A stretch of DNA of 64,000 nt from Defluviicoccus sp. (GCA_022826125.1 JAJDVM010000217.1:1-64000), one strand, 5' to 3'. Positions 6,921-16,216 are shown, counted from the first letter of the stretch. Notes: generated by a model not told the origin, from the sequence alone. Numbers and translations are program-made.

Positions 6921-9236
6921 CTACGCCTTCCCCGCCCGCTTCAGGATCGCCCGCAGCCGTTCCGGCGTGACCGGCAGGCGGTCGATGGCGCCGGGGATGC
7001 CGATGGCGGCGTCGATGGCGGAGGCGATGGCCGCGCCGACCGCGTTGATCCCGCCTTCGCCGGCGCCCTTCACGCCGAGCCCGTTATAGGGGCTCGGCGC
7101 GTCCTCGGTGAGCAGCAGGTCGATGGGCGGGGTCTCGGCCAGCGTCGGCATCAGATAGTCGGCGAAGGTGACCGAGAGCGGCGCGCCGGTCTCGTCGTAG
7201 CGGAACTCCTCAAGGAGCGCGCCGCCGAGCCCCTGCACGCAGCCGCCGGTGAGCTGGCCGTCGACCAGCATCGGGTTCACCGCGCGGCCGACATCGTAGG
7301 CGACCAGGAACCGCTCGACCTCGACCGCGCCGGTGCCCGGGTCGACGCGGACCTGGGCGATGTGGACGCCGTAGGGGTAGGCCATCAGGTCGGTGCGGTG
7401 CCAGCCTTCCGCCGAGAGGCCGGGATCGCGCCCCGCCAGCAGCGGCGAGCCCGGCGCCAGCCGGCGGGCGATCTCGCCGAGCTCGATCTCCGCGCCGCCC
7501 TCGCGGTCGGTCCGCGCGACCTTTCCGCCGGCGACGTCGAGCGCGTCGGCGGGCGCCTGGAGCAGTTCCGCCGCCGCCTCGACGGCCCTGGCGCGCAGCT
7601 TCTCGCTCGCGATCCGGACCGCCTCGCCGGTCATCACCGTGGCGCGCGAGGAATGCGCGCCGAAGCCGTAATCGATCAGGTCGGTGCGGCCGTGGACGAC
7701 GCGGACCCGGCGGTAATCGACCCCGAGCGTCTCGGCGCAGATCTGGGCCATGACGGTCTCGAACCCCTGGCCGAGCGAGGCGCCGCCGGTCAGCAGCTCG
7801 ACCGCGCCCGTCGTGTCGACCCGGATACGCACCCCATCGGCCGGGCCGGGGCCGCTCTTCTCGACGAACAGCGCGAGCCCGGCGCCGGCCAGCTCGCCGT
7901 TCGCGCGGCGAGTCGACATTCCGGCCTGCATGTCGTCCCAGCCGGCGCGCGCCAGCGCCTTGTCGAGCAGCCTCGCGTAGTCGCCCGAATCGTAGACCAC
8001 CTCGTGGTCGATCGTGTCGATGCCGCCCGCGAACGGCATTTCGTCCGACGCGATCAGATTGCGGCGCCTTATGTCGACCGGGTCGGCATTCAGATATGCC
8101 GCCACGGCATCGAGCAGGCGTTCGCGGACGAATGTCGCCTCGTAGCGCCCGGGCGAGCGGTAGGTCGCGGCCGGCGTCTTGTTGGTCAGCCGCACATGGC
8201 CGCGCGACCGGTAGGCCGGGAACCGGTAGGGGCCCGGCATCATGCCGGCCGTCATGTCGGGCACGCGCACCCCGTGGGTGCGGATATAGGCGCCCTGGTC
8301 GTGCAGGAAAATGTCGTCGACACCGCGCACGATGCCGTCGGCATCCACCGCCGCGCGGATCCGGTGGGTCTGCTCGCGCGAATGGTTGGTCGCCTGCAAA
8401 TGCTCCCAGCGATCCTCGATCCACTTGACCGGCCGGGCGAGGCGGAGCGCGGCGGCGCAGACCAGATATTCCTCCGGGTACAGCTCGCCGCGCACGCCGA
8501 ACCCGCCGCCGATCTGCCCCTCGTAGAACTGGACAGAGGAGGGCGGGCGGCCGAGCGCCGCCGCCATCTGGTCGCGGTTGAAATGCGGCCGCTTGGTCGC
8601 GCCGTGGAGCTCCAGCACGTCGCGCCCGGCATCGTGGACCGCCACCGCGCCCCTGGTCTCCATCGGCACCGCGGAGTGGCGTCCGACCGAGACCTCGATC
8701 CTGACCGTCGCGTGGGCGGCCTCGAACGCCGCCTCGACGTCGCCGCGCGCCTTCTCCAGCACATGCGCCTCGGTCGAGCGCTCGGCGTCGAACGGTCCCG
8801 GCTCGTCCTCCGCCGAGAGGATCGGCGGCAGGTCGCGATAGGACGCCGCGACCAGCTCGGCCGCGTCCTCCGCGCGGTACGGGCTGTCGGCGAACACCGC
8901 CGCGACCGGCTCGCCGACATAGCGCACCTTGCCGCGCGCGAGGATGTGCTGCCGGTAGGGCTCCAGCCCCTTCACCCGGGTCGCGCGGAACGCGATCGGG
9001 CCGATATCGGCGACGTCTTCGGCGGTCCATACCGCGGCGACGCCCGGCGCCGCGCGGGCCTCGTCGGCGTCGACGGAGAGCAGTTCGGCGTGCGCGCGGT
9101 CCGAGCGCACGATGCGCATGTGGAGCTGGCGCGGAAAGGATATGTCGCCGACGAACCGGCCCGCGCCGCCGATCAGCGGCGGGTCTTCGAGACGCGCGAC
9201 GCGCTTGCCGATCCACGCCTCGCGGCGCGCCGTCAT
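6921..9236 (-). CDS. Xanthine dehydrogenase/CO dehydrogenase-family molybdopterin-binding subunit (CoxL-like)
   Basis: MTARREAWIGKRVARLEDPPLIGGAGRFVGDI..GGGFGVRGELYPEEYL..; ATGA overlap with the 2Fe-2S subunit; start corrected from the longer ORF. Confidence 0.92.
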   Translation of the reverse strand: MTARREAWIGKRVARLEDPPLIGGAGRFVGDISFPRQLHMRIVRSDRAHAELLSVDADEARAAPGVAAVWTAEDVADIGPIAFRATRVKGLEPYRQHILARGKVRYVGEPVAAVFADSPYRAEDAAELVAASYRDLPPILSAEDEPGPFDAERSTEAHVLEKARGDVEAAFEAAHATVRIEVSVGRHSAVPMETRGAVAVHDAGRDVLELHGATKRPHFNRDQMAAALGRPPSSVQFYEGQIGGGFGVRGELYPEEYLVCAAALRLARPVKWIEDRWEHLQATNHSREQTHRIRAAVDADGIVRGVDDIFLHDQGAYIRTHGVRVPDMTAGMMPGPYRFPAYRSRGHVRLTNKTPAATYRSPGRYEATFVRERLLDAVAAYLNADPVDIRRRNLIASDEMPFAGGIDTIDHEVVYDSGDYARLLDKALARAGWDDMQAGMSTRRANGELAGAGLALFVEKSGPGPADGVRIRVDTTGAVELLTGGASLGQGFETVMAQICAETLGVDYRRVRVVHGRTDLIDYGFGAHSSRATVMTGEAVRIASEKLRARAVEAAAELLQAPADALDVAGGKVARTDREGGAEIELGEIARRLAPGSPLLAGRDPGLSAEGWHRTDLMAYPYGVHIAQVRVDPGTGAVEVERFLVAYDVGRAVNPMLVDGQLTGGCVQGLGGALLEEFRYDETGAPLSVTFADYLMPTLAETPPIDLLLTEDAPSPYNGLGVKGAGEGGINAVGAAIASAIDAAIGIPGAIDRLPVTPERLRAILKRAGKA

Positions 9237-9718
9237 CCGCCCCCGGCCTTCATCGCGGCCCGGGCGTCCTTCACCGCGTCGAGAATGTTGAGATAGCCGG
9301 TGCAGCGGCAGAGGTTGGACGCCAGAGCCTCGCGCAGCCCCGCCTCGTCGATATCGGGCTCGCGCTCCAGCACGCCCAGGGCCAGCATCAGGAATCCCGG
9401 GGTGCAGAACCCGCATTGCAGCGCGTGACGGTCGATGAAGGCCCGTTGCAGCGGGTGCAGCTTATCGCCGTCGGCGAGCCCCTCGACGGTGCGGATCTCC
9501 GCGCCCTCCGCCTGGCCCGCGAACATCAGGCAGCTCCTGACCGGCGCGCCGTCAAGCAGGATCGTGCAGGCGCCGCACACCCCGTGCTCGCAGCCGAGAT
9601 GGGTGCCGGTCAGCCCGCAATCCTCGCGGATCGTGTCGGCCAGCGTCTTGCGCGGCTCGACGCGGACGGTATGCGCCTCGCCGTTGACCGTGAACGAGAC
9701 TTCGCGCGGCGCCGTCAT
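9233..9718 (-). CDS. (2Fe-2S)-binding subunit (CoxS-like)
   Basis: VSFTVNGEAHTVRVEPRKTLADTIREDCGLTGTHLGCEHGVCGACTILLDG..QCGFCTPGF..NLCRCTGY. Confidence 0.95.
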   Translation of the reverse strand: MTAPREVSFTVNGEAHTVRVEPRKTLADTIREDCGLTGTHLGCEHGVCGACTILLDGAPVRSCLMFAGQAEGAEIRTVEGLADGDKLHPLQRAFIDRHALQCGFCTPGFLMLALGVLEREPDIDEAGLREALASNLCRCTGYLNILDAVKDARAAMKAGGG

Positions 9719-10572
9719 CGGGCGGCGTCCGCCAGCGCGCGCTCGACCATGACGGCGGCGATCTCGCTCCGGTAGCCCGCGCTCGCGTGGGAATCCGCCA
9801 TCGCGTCCACGGCTTCCGAAACGGCCGCGCCGGCCTCGCGGAACAGGTCCGGGCCCGGCGCGCGGCCGGCCAGCACCGCCTCGCCCTCCGGGATCCGGCG
9901 CGGACGGGCCTCGACCCCGCCGAGCCCCACCCTCGGCTCGACGATCGCCCCGTCCTCGACCCGGTAGAGGACGAGCGCCATCGCCAGCGCGAAATCGCCG
10001 GCGCGGCGGGCGAACTCGCAAAACCCCCAGCGTGTGTCCGGCGCGGGGCGGGGGAGCTCGGCGCGGACCAGCAGCTCGTCTTCGGCGAGCGCGGTCGTCA
10101 TCGCCCATTCGAAGAAATCGGCCGCCGCGATCTCCCGCTCGCCGCGCACGCTCCGCGCTGTCAGCCTTGCGTCCAGCGTCGCCGCGGCGAGGCACCACTC
10201 CGATGCCGGGTCGGCATGCGCGAGGCTGCCGCAGAACGTGCCCCGCATGCGGATCGGGTAGTGCCCGATATGACGGACCATGGCGGCCAGAAGCGCGCCG
10301 AGCGGCCCGTCCTCGACCGGGCGGTGGAAGTCGCAATGCCTGGCGAGCGCGCCGATCGACATCGAGTCGGCATTTGCCGCGATCCCCTCGAGGCCGGAAA
10401 TGCCGTTTATGTCGACCAGGTGCGCGGGACGCGCGAGCCGGAACGCCATCGTCGGCACCAGGCTCTGCCCGCCCGCCAGAATCCGCGCGTCCTCGCCGGC
10501 ATGGGCGGCAAGGAGCGCCGCCGCCTCGTCGACCGTCCCCGGCAAATGATGGGTGAACGGCGCCGGCTTCAT
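9715..10572 (-). CDS. FAD-binding subunit (CoxM-like)
   Basis: MKPAPFTHHLPGTVDEAAALLAAHAGEDARILAGGQSLVPTMAFRLARPAHLVDIN; ATGA overlap with CoxS. Confidence 0.93.
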   Translation of the reverse strand: MKPAPFTHHLPGTVDEAAALLAAHAGEDARILAGGQSLVPTMAFRLARPAHLVDINGISGLEGIAANADSMSIGALARHCDFHRPVEDGPLGALLAAMVRHIGHYPIRMRGTFCGSLAHADPASEWCLAAATLDARLTARSVRGEREIAAADFFEWAMTTALAEDELLVRAELPRPAPDTRWGFCEFARRAGDFALAMALVLYRVEDGAIVEPRVGLGGVEARPRRIPEGEAVLAGRAPGPDLFREAGAAVSEAVDAMADSHASAGYRSEIAAVMVERALADAAR

Positions 10573-10662
10573 CGGGGTCTCGGCATGTCGGACGTCGCCG
10601 CGATCGGCTGCATGTCCGGAACACTTATAGAAGCGTATGCATCCTGCCTAGAGCGGAGCCCC
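10515..10662 (-). repeat. Copy A of a 148-bp duplication (coxM leader plus first codons)
   Basis: Aligns without gaps to 11172-11319 (offset 657) with about seven differences by eye. Confidence 0.9.
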
Positions 10663-10762
10663 GGCGGCCGGTACTGAGCAACCGGATAAAAGGGTAGCAC
10701 TACGGACCGATTGGATGGGTAACAGTGTTCCGGGTTCGTTCGGCTTCCGCCGGTCCAACGGA

Positions 10763-11002
10763 TCAGAGCGCCATCGAATACGAAAGAACCTCCGGCTTTT
10801 CGTCGACGATTTTCTGGGCGATGAAGTTTTCCGGGCCGAAGCGTTCGTTGCCGACATAGACGGCGCGCTCCATGCTGTCGAAGAAGTCGACGACTTCCCC
10901 GTTGTAAATCACCGCCACGTGGCCTTCGTGCGTCTTCAGGAGCTCGGGCAGTTGCCCGAGGAAAGCCTCGTAGTTCTCTTCTAGCGTTGTCTCTCTTGCC
11001 AT
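10763..11002 (-). CDS. 79-aa DUF5678-like small protein
   Basis: MARETTLEENYEAFLGQLPELLKTHEGHVAVIYNGEVVDFFDSMERAVYVGNERFGPENFIAQKIVDEKPEVLSYSMAL; companion of a retropepsin-like ORF. Confidence 0.65.
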   Translation of the reverse strand: MARETTLEENYEAFLGQLPELLKTHEGHVAVIYNGEVVDFFDSMERAVYVGNERFGPENFIAQKIVDEKPEVLSYSMAL

Positions 11003-11229
11003 TGCTCGCCCTCCACGACGAAAGTGAGCGAAAGTCCACCTTCGGGTCTTCTGATGAGGAAGGTGTTTCCCTTCCCGATGATGTCCATGCCGATCAGGAT
11101 GTCGTTCCCACCCAGTTGCCCATCGTCTTCCAACCCGGCGATCTCGGTGAAGTAAAGCGTAGGACCGTCCGGCGCCGTCGCCTCGTCGACCGTCCCCGGC
11201 AAATGATGGGTAAACGGGGCCAGCTTCAT
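10981..11229 (-). CDS. Chimeric ORF: duplicated CoxM N-terminus fused to a retropepsin-like (aspartyl protease) C-terminal half
   Basis: MKLAPFTHHLPGTVDEA (CoxM leader) followed by TAPDGPTLYFTEIAGLEDDGQLGGNDILIGMDIIGKGNTFLIRRPEGGLSLTFVVEG (retropepsin-like DILIGMDII core). Confidence 0.65.
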   Translation of the reverse strand: MKLAPFTHHLPGTVDEATAPDGPTLYFTEIAGLEDDGQLGGNDILIGMDIIGKGNTFLIRRPEGGLSLTFVVEGEQWQERQR

Positions 11230-11319
11230 CGGGGTCTCGGCATGTCGGGCGTCGCCGCGATCGGCTGCATGCCCCGAACACTTATAGAAGCGTATGCATC
11301 CTGCCTAGAGCGGAGCCCC
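11172..11319 (-). repeat. Copy B of the 148-bp coxM-leader duplication
   Basis: See 10515-10662. Confidence 0.9.
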
Positions 11320-11453
11320 CGTTCGCCGCCCTACCCCGACCCCTCCCGCCTTTCCCGCTCTTCGCCCGCGCGGGTATGTCTGCTATCGTGCCGGCGGCGG
11401 CGCGATCCGCTTGAGTTCGCACGGTCGGGGCGCCGCTCGGGGCGAGAGGGTGA

Positions 11454-12569
11454 ATGGACCCGGATAGATCCAGCATCGTCAGGTTCGACCGCGTCCAGAA
11501 GAGCTACGACGGCGAGACGCTGGTCATCAAGGACCTCAACCTCGACATCGAGGAGGGGGAGTTCCTGACCATGCTGGGGCCGTCCGGGTCGGGCAAGACG
11601 ACCTGCCTGATGATGCTCGCCGGGTTCGAGCCGGCGACCCACGGCGAGATCTATCTCAACGACCGGCCGATCAACCATGTCGCGCCGCACCGGCGCGGCA
11701 TCGGCATGGTGTTCCAGAACTACGCTCTGTTCCCCCACATGACGGTGGCGGAGAACCTCGCCTTTCCGCTGCAGGTCCGGCGCCTGCCCAGGGCCGATAT
11801 CGGGGCCAGGGTCGAACGGGTGCTCGACATGGTCCGGCTGTCCGGGTTCGGGAACCGCCGGCCCGCGCAGCTTTCCGGCGGCCAGCAGCAGCGCGTGGCG
11901 GTGGCGCGGGCGCTGGTGTTCGAGCCGGCGCTGGTGCTGATGGACGAACCGCTCGGCGCGCTCGACAAGAACCTGCGCGAGGAGATGCAGTACGAGATCA
12001 AGCATATCCACGAGACGCTCGGCGTGACGGTGATCTACGTCACCCACGACCAGTCCGAGGCGCTGACGATGTCGAGCCGGATCGCGGTCTTCAACGACGG
12101 CGTCATCCAGCAGCTAGCGACGCCGAGCGTGCTCTACGAGGAGCCCGAAAACTGCTTCGTCGCGCAGTTCATCGGCGAGAACAACCGCTTGCACGGCACC
12201 GTGGAGTCGGTTCACGGGGAGTTCTGCGAGGTGGCGCTCGACGACGGGGCGACGATCCGCGCGCTCAAGGTGAACGTGGACGGCGACCGGGAGCCGACGA
12301 CCCTCTCGCTCCGCCCCGAGCGCGTCGCGATCGAGCCCAACGGGGAGGCGGCGGACAATGTCGTCAGCGGCCGCGTCGAGGAGCTGATCTATCTCGGCGA
12401 CCATATCCGCGCCCGCCTCACCGTCGCCGGCAACGACGAGTTCATCGTCAAGGTCCCCAACGCCAACCGGCATGCCTCGCTCAGCGAGGGTGCACAGGTT
12501 CGCCTCGGCTGGGCGGCGGAGGATTGCCGGGCGCTCGACGCGGCGGGAACGATGTCCGCGCCCGGATAG
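11454..12569 (+). CDS. ABC transporter ATP-binding protein (PotA-like, spermidine/putrescine type)
   Basis: GPSGSGKTT, LSGGQQQRVAVARAL, VLMDEPLGALD, TOBE-like C-terminus. Confidence 0.95.
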   Translation: MDPDRSSIVRFDRVQKSYDGETLVIKDLNLDIEEGEFLTMLGPSGSGKTTCLMMLAGFEPATHGEIYLNDRPINHVAPHRRGIGMVFQNYALFPHMTVAENLAFPLQVRRLPRADIGARVERVLDMVRLSGFGNRRPAQLSGGQQQRVAVARALVFEPALVLMDEPLGALDKNLREEMQYEIKHIHETLGVTVIYVTHDQSEALTMSSRIAVFNDGVIQQLATPSVLYEEPENCFVAQFIGENNRLHGTVESVHGEFCEVALDDGATIRALKVNVDGDREPTTLSLRPERVAIEPNGEAADNVVSGRVEELIYLGDHIRARLTVAGNDEFIVKVPNANRHASLSEGAQVRLGWAAEDCRALDAAGTMSAPG

Positions 12570-12632
12570 CGCGGCAAGTGCGTGCGGACCGGACGGTCCG
12601 GTCGATTCGGTCAAGCAAAAGGGAGAGTCCCG

Positions 12633-13736
12633 ATGAAATACAAGATGAAATCCGCAGCGGCCGCGGCCGCCCTTGCCCTGTGCGCCGGCGGCGTCCACGC
12701 GACGGACCTGACCATCGTGTCGTGGGGCGGCGCCTACACGGCGAGCCAGCAGAAGGCCTATCACGACCCCTACATGGCGGCGAACCCGGGGGTGAAGATC
12801 GTCAACGACGATTCGGCCGCCGAGGGGCTGGCGAAGCTGAGGGCCCAGGTCGAGTCGGGCAAGGTGACCTGGGACATCGTCGACATGGTCGCCGCCGACG
12901 CGATCGTCGCCTGCGACGAGGGGCTGCTCGAACAGGTCGACCCCGACAGCTGGCTGGCGGCGGCGCCCGACGGCACCCCCGCGTCGAAGGACTTCTTCGC
13001 CGGCACGCTGACGATCGGCGGGACCAATTGCTTCATCCCGCAGATCGTCTACTCGACGACGTTCGGCTACCGCACCGACGCCTTCAAGGGCAGGCAGCCG
13101 TCGACCATCGCCGACGTGTTCGACCTCAAGACGTTCCCCGGCAAGCGCGGGCTGGAAAAGAAGCCGATCGCGAACCTGGAATGGGCGCTGATCGCCGACG
13201 GCGTTCCGGGCAAGGACGTCTACAAGGCGCTGAGCACGCCCGCGGGCGTGGACCGGGCGTTCGCCAAGCTCGACACCATCAAGGATCAGGTGATCTGGTG
13301 GACCAAGGGCGCCCAGCCGCCCCAGCTCCTGGCGGACGGCGAGGTGGCGATCTCCTCGGCCTATAACGGGCGTCTGTTCTCGGCCATCGTCGAGAAGAAG
13401 CAGCCGATCGCGATGCTGTGGGACTGGCAGGCCTTCGACCTGGATGGCTGGGTGGTGCCCAAGGGAGTCAAGGACCTCAAGGCGGTCAAGAAGTACCTGC
13501 GCTACGCCACCGACACGCAGCGGCTGGCCGACCAGGCGAAGTACATCTCCTACGGCCCGGCGCGGTACTCGTCCGCTCCCAGGGTCGGCAAGCACGCCGA
13601 CCTCGGTATCGACATGAAGCCGCACATGCCGACCAGCCCGGAGAACGCGAAGACCATCCTGATCTTCGACTATGTCTGGTGGGCGGATCATCGGGCCGAG
13701 CTCGACGAGCGGTTCAACGCCTGGCTCGCCAAGTAG
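12633..13736 (+). CDS. ABC transporter extracellular substrate-binding protein (PotD-like)
   Basis: Signal peptide MKYKMKSAAAAAALALCAGGVHA then TDLTIVSWGGAYTASQQKAYHDPY. Confidence 0.93.
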   Translation: MKYKMKSAAAAAALALCAGGVHATDLTIVSWGGAYTASQQKAYHDPYMAANPGVKIVNDDSAAEGLAKLRAQVESGKVTWDIVDMVAADAIVACDEGLLEQVDPDSWLAAAPDGTPASKDFFAGTLTIGGTNCFIPQIVYSTTFGYRTDAFKGRQPSTIADVFDLKTFPGKRGLEKKPIANLEWALIADGVPGKDVYKALSTPAGVDRAFAKLDTIKDQVIWWTKGAQPPQLLADGEVAISSAYNGRLFSAIVEKKQPIAMLWDWQAFDLDGWVVPKGVKDLKAVKKYLRYATDTQRLADQAKYISYGPARYSSAPRVGKHADLGIDMKPHMPTSPENAKTILIFDYVWWADHRAELDERFNAWLAK

Positions 13737-13748
13737 CGGCGTTCGCCC

Positions 13749-13784
13749 GGGCGGACGCGATCGGAGCGTCCGCCCGGCGCTTTT
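13749..13784 (+). terminator. Putative rho-independent terminator or attenuator between binding-protein and permease genes
   Basis: GGGCGGACGC-GATCGGA-GCGTCCGCCC perfect 10-bp stem, then GGCGCTTTT. Confidence 0.7.
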
Positions 13785-13814
13785 CTCCGCCCCGCCGGAC
13801 GACCGGTACCGCCC

Positions 13815-15077
13815 ATGTCCACGGCGCCGGATGACGTGATGCGAACGGCGGACGGCGTGCCGCTGAAGATCAGCCTCCGGCGGGCGCAGGTGCGCGGCCG
13901 GATCCGCGCGCTGCTGCTGGTGCTCCCGCTGCTGGGCTTTCTGCTCGTCGCCTTCCTGCTGCCGATCGGCGACATGCTGTTCCGGGGCGTCGACAACCGG
14001 ATCGTCGCGTCGGTCCTGCCGGGCACCGCCGCCGCCATCCAGGACTGGAACCCCAACGGCGCCGAACTGCCGGACGACGCCGTTTTCCACGCCCTGGTCC
14101 TCGACATTCGGGCGGCCTTCGAGGAAAGGACGCTGGGCCGCGTGGGCCGCCGGCTGAACTACGAAAAGCCCGGCATGTCGAGCCTGTTCCGGAAAACCGG
14201 GAGACGCGCCGCGCGGATAGCCGGGCCGCCCTGGCGCGACCGGCTCGTCGCGGTCGACAGGCGCTGGGCCGACATCGACATCTGGCGCCTGATCCATCGG
14301 GAATCGGGCGCGTTGACGGGCAGCTACTTCCTCGCCTCGGTCGACTTGCGGCTGAACGACCGGGGCGAGGTCGTCAGGCAGCCGGAGCCGCGTCGCATTT
14401 ACCTGACGCTGTTCGTGCGCACGCTCTGGATGAGCGGGGCGATCACCCTCTTGTGCCTGCTGCTCGCCTATCCGGTTTCCTACCTGATGGCGACCCTGCC
14501 GCTCAGGATCAGCAATTTGCTGATGATCTGCGTGCTGCTGCCGTTCTGGACGTCGCTGCTGGTGCGGACGACGTCGTGGATCGCGCTGCTGCAGACCGAA
14601 GGGGTGCTGAACGATTTGCTGGTCTTCGCCGGGCTGATCCCGGAAGACGGCCGGCTGCAGATGATCCACAACAAGTTCGGCACGTTCGTGGCGATGGTCC
14701 ACATCCTGCTGCCGTTCATGATCCTGCCGCTTTATTCGGTGATGAAGACGATTCCGCCGTCGCTGATGCGCGCCGCCCGCTCGCTCGGGGCGACGCCGTT
14801 CACCGCCTTCGTCAGGGTCTACATGCCGAACACGGTCTCCGGCGTGGGCGCCGGCTGCATCATGGTGTTCATCCTGTCGATCGGCTACTACATCACCCCG
14901 GCCCTGGTCGGCGGCCGGACCGGCACCTTCATCTCGAACTTCATCGCGATCCATGTCAGCGAGACCCTGAACTGGGGTCTCGCGGCGGCGCTCGGCGCGT
15001 TGCTGCTCGGCCTCGTGCTCGCGCTCTATCTGCTCTACGACCGGATCGTCGGCATCGACAACATGAAGCTGGGTTGA
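13815..15077 (+). CDS. ABC transporter permease (PotB-like) with a long insert after TM1
   Basis: Binding-protein-dependent permease signature MRAARSLGATPFTAFVRVYMP; about 130-aa insert between the first and second TM segments. Confidence 0.9.
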   Translation: MSTAPDDVMRTADGVPLKISLRRAQVRGRIRALLLVLPLLGFLLVAFLLPIGDMLFRGVDNRIVASVLPGTAAAIQDWNPNGAELPDDAVFHALVLDIRAAFEERTLGRVGRRLNYEKPGMSSLFRKTGRRAARIAGPPWRDRLVAVDRRWADIDIWRLIHRESGALTGSYFLASVDLRLNDRGEVVRQPEPRRIYLTLFVRTLWMSGAITLLCLLLAYPVSYLMATLPLRISNLLMICVLLPFWTSLLVRTTSWIALLQTEGVLNDLLVFAGLIPEDGRLQMIHNKFGTFVAMVHILLPFMILPLYSVMKTIPPSLMRAARSLGATPFTAFVRVYMPNTVSGVGAGCIMVFILSIGYYITPALVGGRTGTFISNFIAIHVSETLNWGLAAALGALLLGLVLALYLLYDRIVGIDNMKLG

Positions 15078-15084
15078 GACGGCG

Positions 15085-15936
15085 ATGGCGCTGCCGGTCT
15101 ACACCACCCCGACGGAGAAGGCCTGGCACTACGCCTACCGGACGATATGCGCCGCGATCTTCGTGTTCCCGATCGTGCCGATCTTCGTGATCGTCCCGCT
15201 GAGCTTCAACGAGCTGCCCTATTTCACTTTCACCCCGGAAATGCTGGCGCTCGATCCGGCGGGCTACAGCACCAGATGGTACCGCGAGTTCTTCACCGAG
15301 GATTCGTGGCAGGACGCGGTCCGGAACAGCCTCGTCATCGCGATTTTCGCGACGCTGATCTCGACCGTCCTCGGGACGCTGGCCGCCCTCGGCCTCAGCC
15401 GGTCGGAGATGCCGTTCAAGACCGGCCTCATGGCGCTCCTGATCTCGCCGATGGTGGTTCCGCTGATCATCTCCGCCACCGGCATGTATTTCTTCTACAC
15501 CCGGATCGGGATCTCCTCGACGCATCTGGGCGTCATCGTCGCCCACGCCGCCCTCGGCACCCCGTTCGTGCTGATCACCGTCACGGCGACGCTGGTGGGT
15601 TTCGACCGTTCGCTGACCCGCGCGGCGGCGAGCCTCGGCGCCAACCCGGTCCAGACCTTCTTCAGGGTCGTCATGCCGCTGATCCTGCCGGGGGTCGTCG
15701 CCGGCGCGCTGTTCGCCTTCATCACCTCGTTCGACGAGGTCGTGGTGGTGCTGTTCGTGGGCTCGGTGGAACAGCGCACCATCCCGTGGAAGATGTTCTC
15801 CGGCATCAGGGAGGAGATCCGCCCGACCATCCTCGCGGTGGCGACGCTGCTGGTCTGCGTCTCGATCCTGCTCCTGACCACGCTGGAGCTGCTGCGCCGG
15901 CGCGGCGAGCGCCTGCGCGGAATCCGGCCCGGCTGA
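15085..15936 (+). CDS. ABC transporter permease (PotC-like)
   Basis: TRAAASLGANPVQTFFRVVMPLILPGV. Confidence 0.93.
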   Translation: MALPVYTTPTEKAWHYAYRTICAAIFVFPIVPIFVIVPLSFNELPYFTFTPEMLALDPAGYSTRWYREFFTEDSWQDAVRNSLVIAIFATLISTVLGTLAALGLSRSEMPFKTGLMALLISPMVVPLIISATGMYFFYTRIGISSTHLGVIVAHAALGTPFVLITVTATLVGFDRSLTRAAASLGANPVQTFFRVVMPLILPGVVAGALFAFITSFDEVVVVLFVGSVEQRTIPWKMFSGIREEIRPTILAVATLLVCVSILLLTTLELLRRRGERLRGIRPG

Positions 15937-15989
15937 CGCGGGGGGCAGGACGGGAAACGGTCCCAATCGACACCGGCAAAGGCGCGACC

Positions 15990-16063
15990 TGGCTGGGGGA
16001 CCTGGATTCGAACCAGGACTGCTCGGGTCAGAGCCGAGAGTTCTACCGTTAAACTATCCCCCA
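15990..16063 (-). tRNA. tRNA-Gln (CTG), CCA encoded
   Basis: Minus strand TGGGGGATAGTTTAACGGTAGAACTCTCGGCTCTGACCCGAGCAGTCCTGGTTCGAATCCAGGTCCCCCAGCCA; cloverleaf with anticodon loop CTCTGAC. Confidence 0.93.
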
Positions 16064-16216
16064 GCGGATCGGGAACGGCAGAGAATAGCGTCATTCGATG
16101 CCCGATCAAGACGCTCCCCGAGCGCGTGTCCCGGCGGCAATTGTTCGATATCTAACGTTGCCTGTAGAATTTCCCGGCGGGACTGTCCGATCGACGACCC
16201 GGGAGAGGCGGAGGAC

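Noticed and set aside
6618-9296. 892-aa plus-strand ORF opposite the CoxL-like gene
   Set aside because: Antisense GC-rich shadow ORF; the minus strand encodes a clear molybdopterin subunit.
12114-14954. 946-aa minus-strand ORF opposite the polyamine ABC genes
   Set aside because: Shadow ORF of high-GC coding DNA: low-complexity R/D/H/G-rich translation with no recognisable domain, entirely antisense to well-supported transporter genes.
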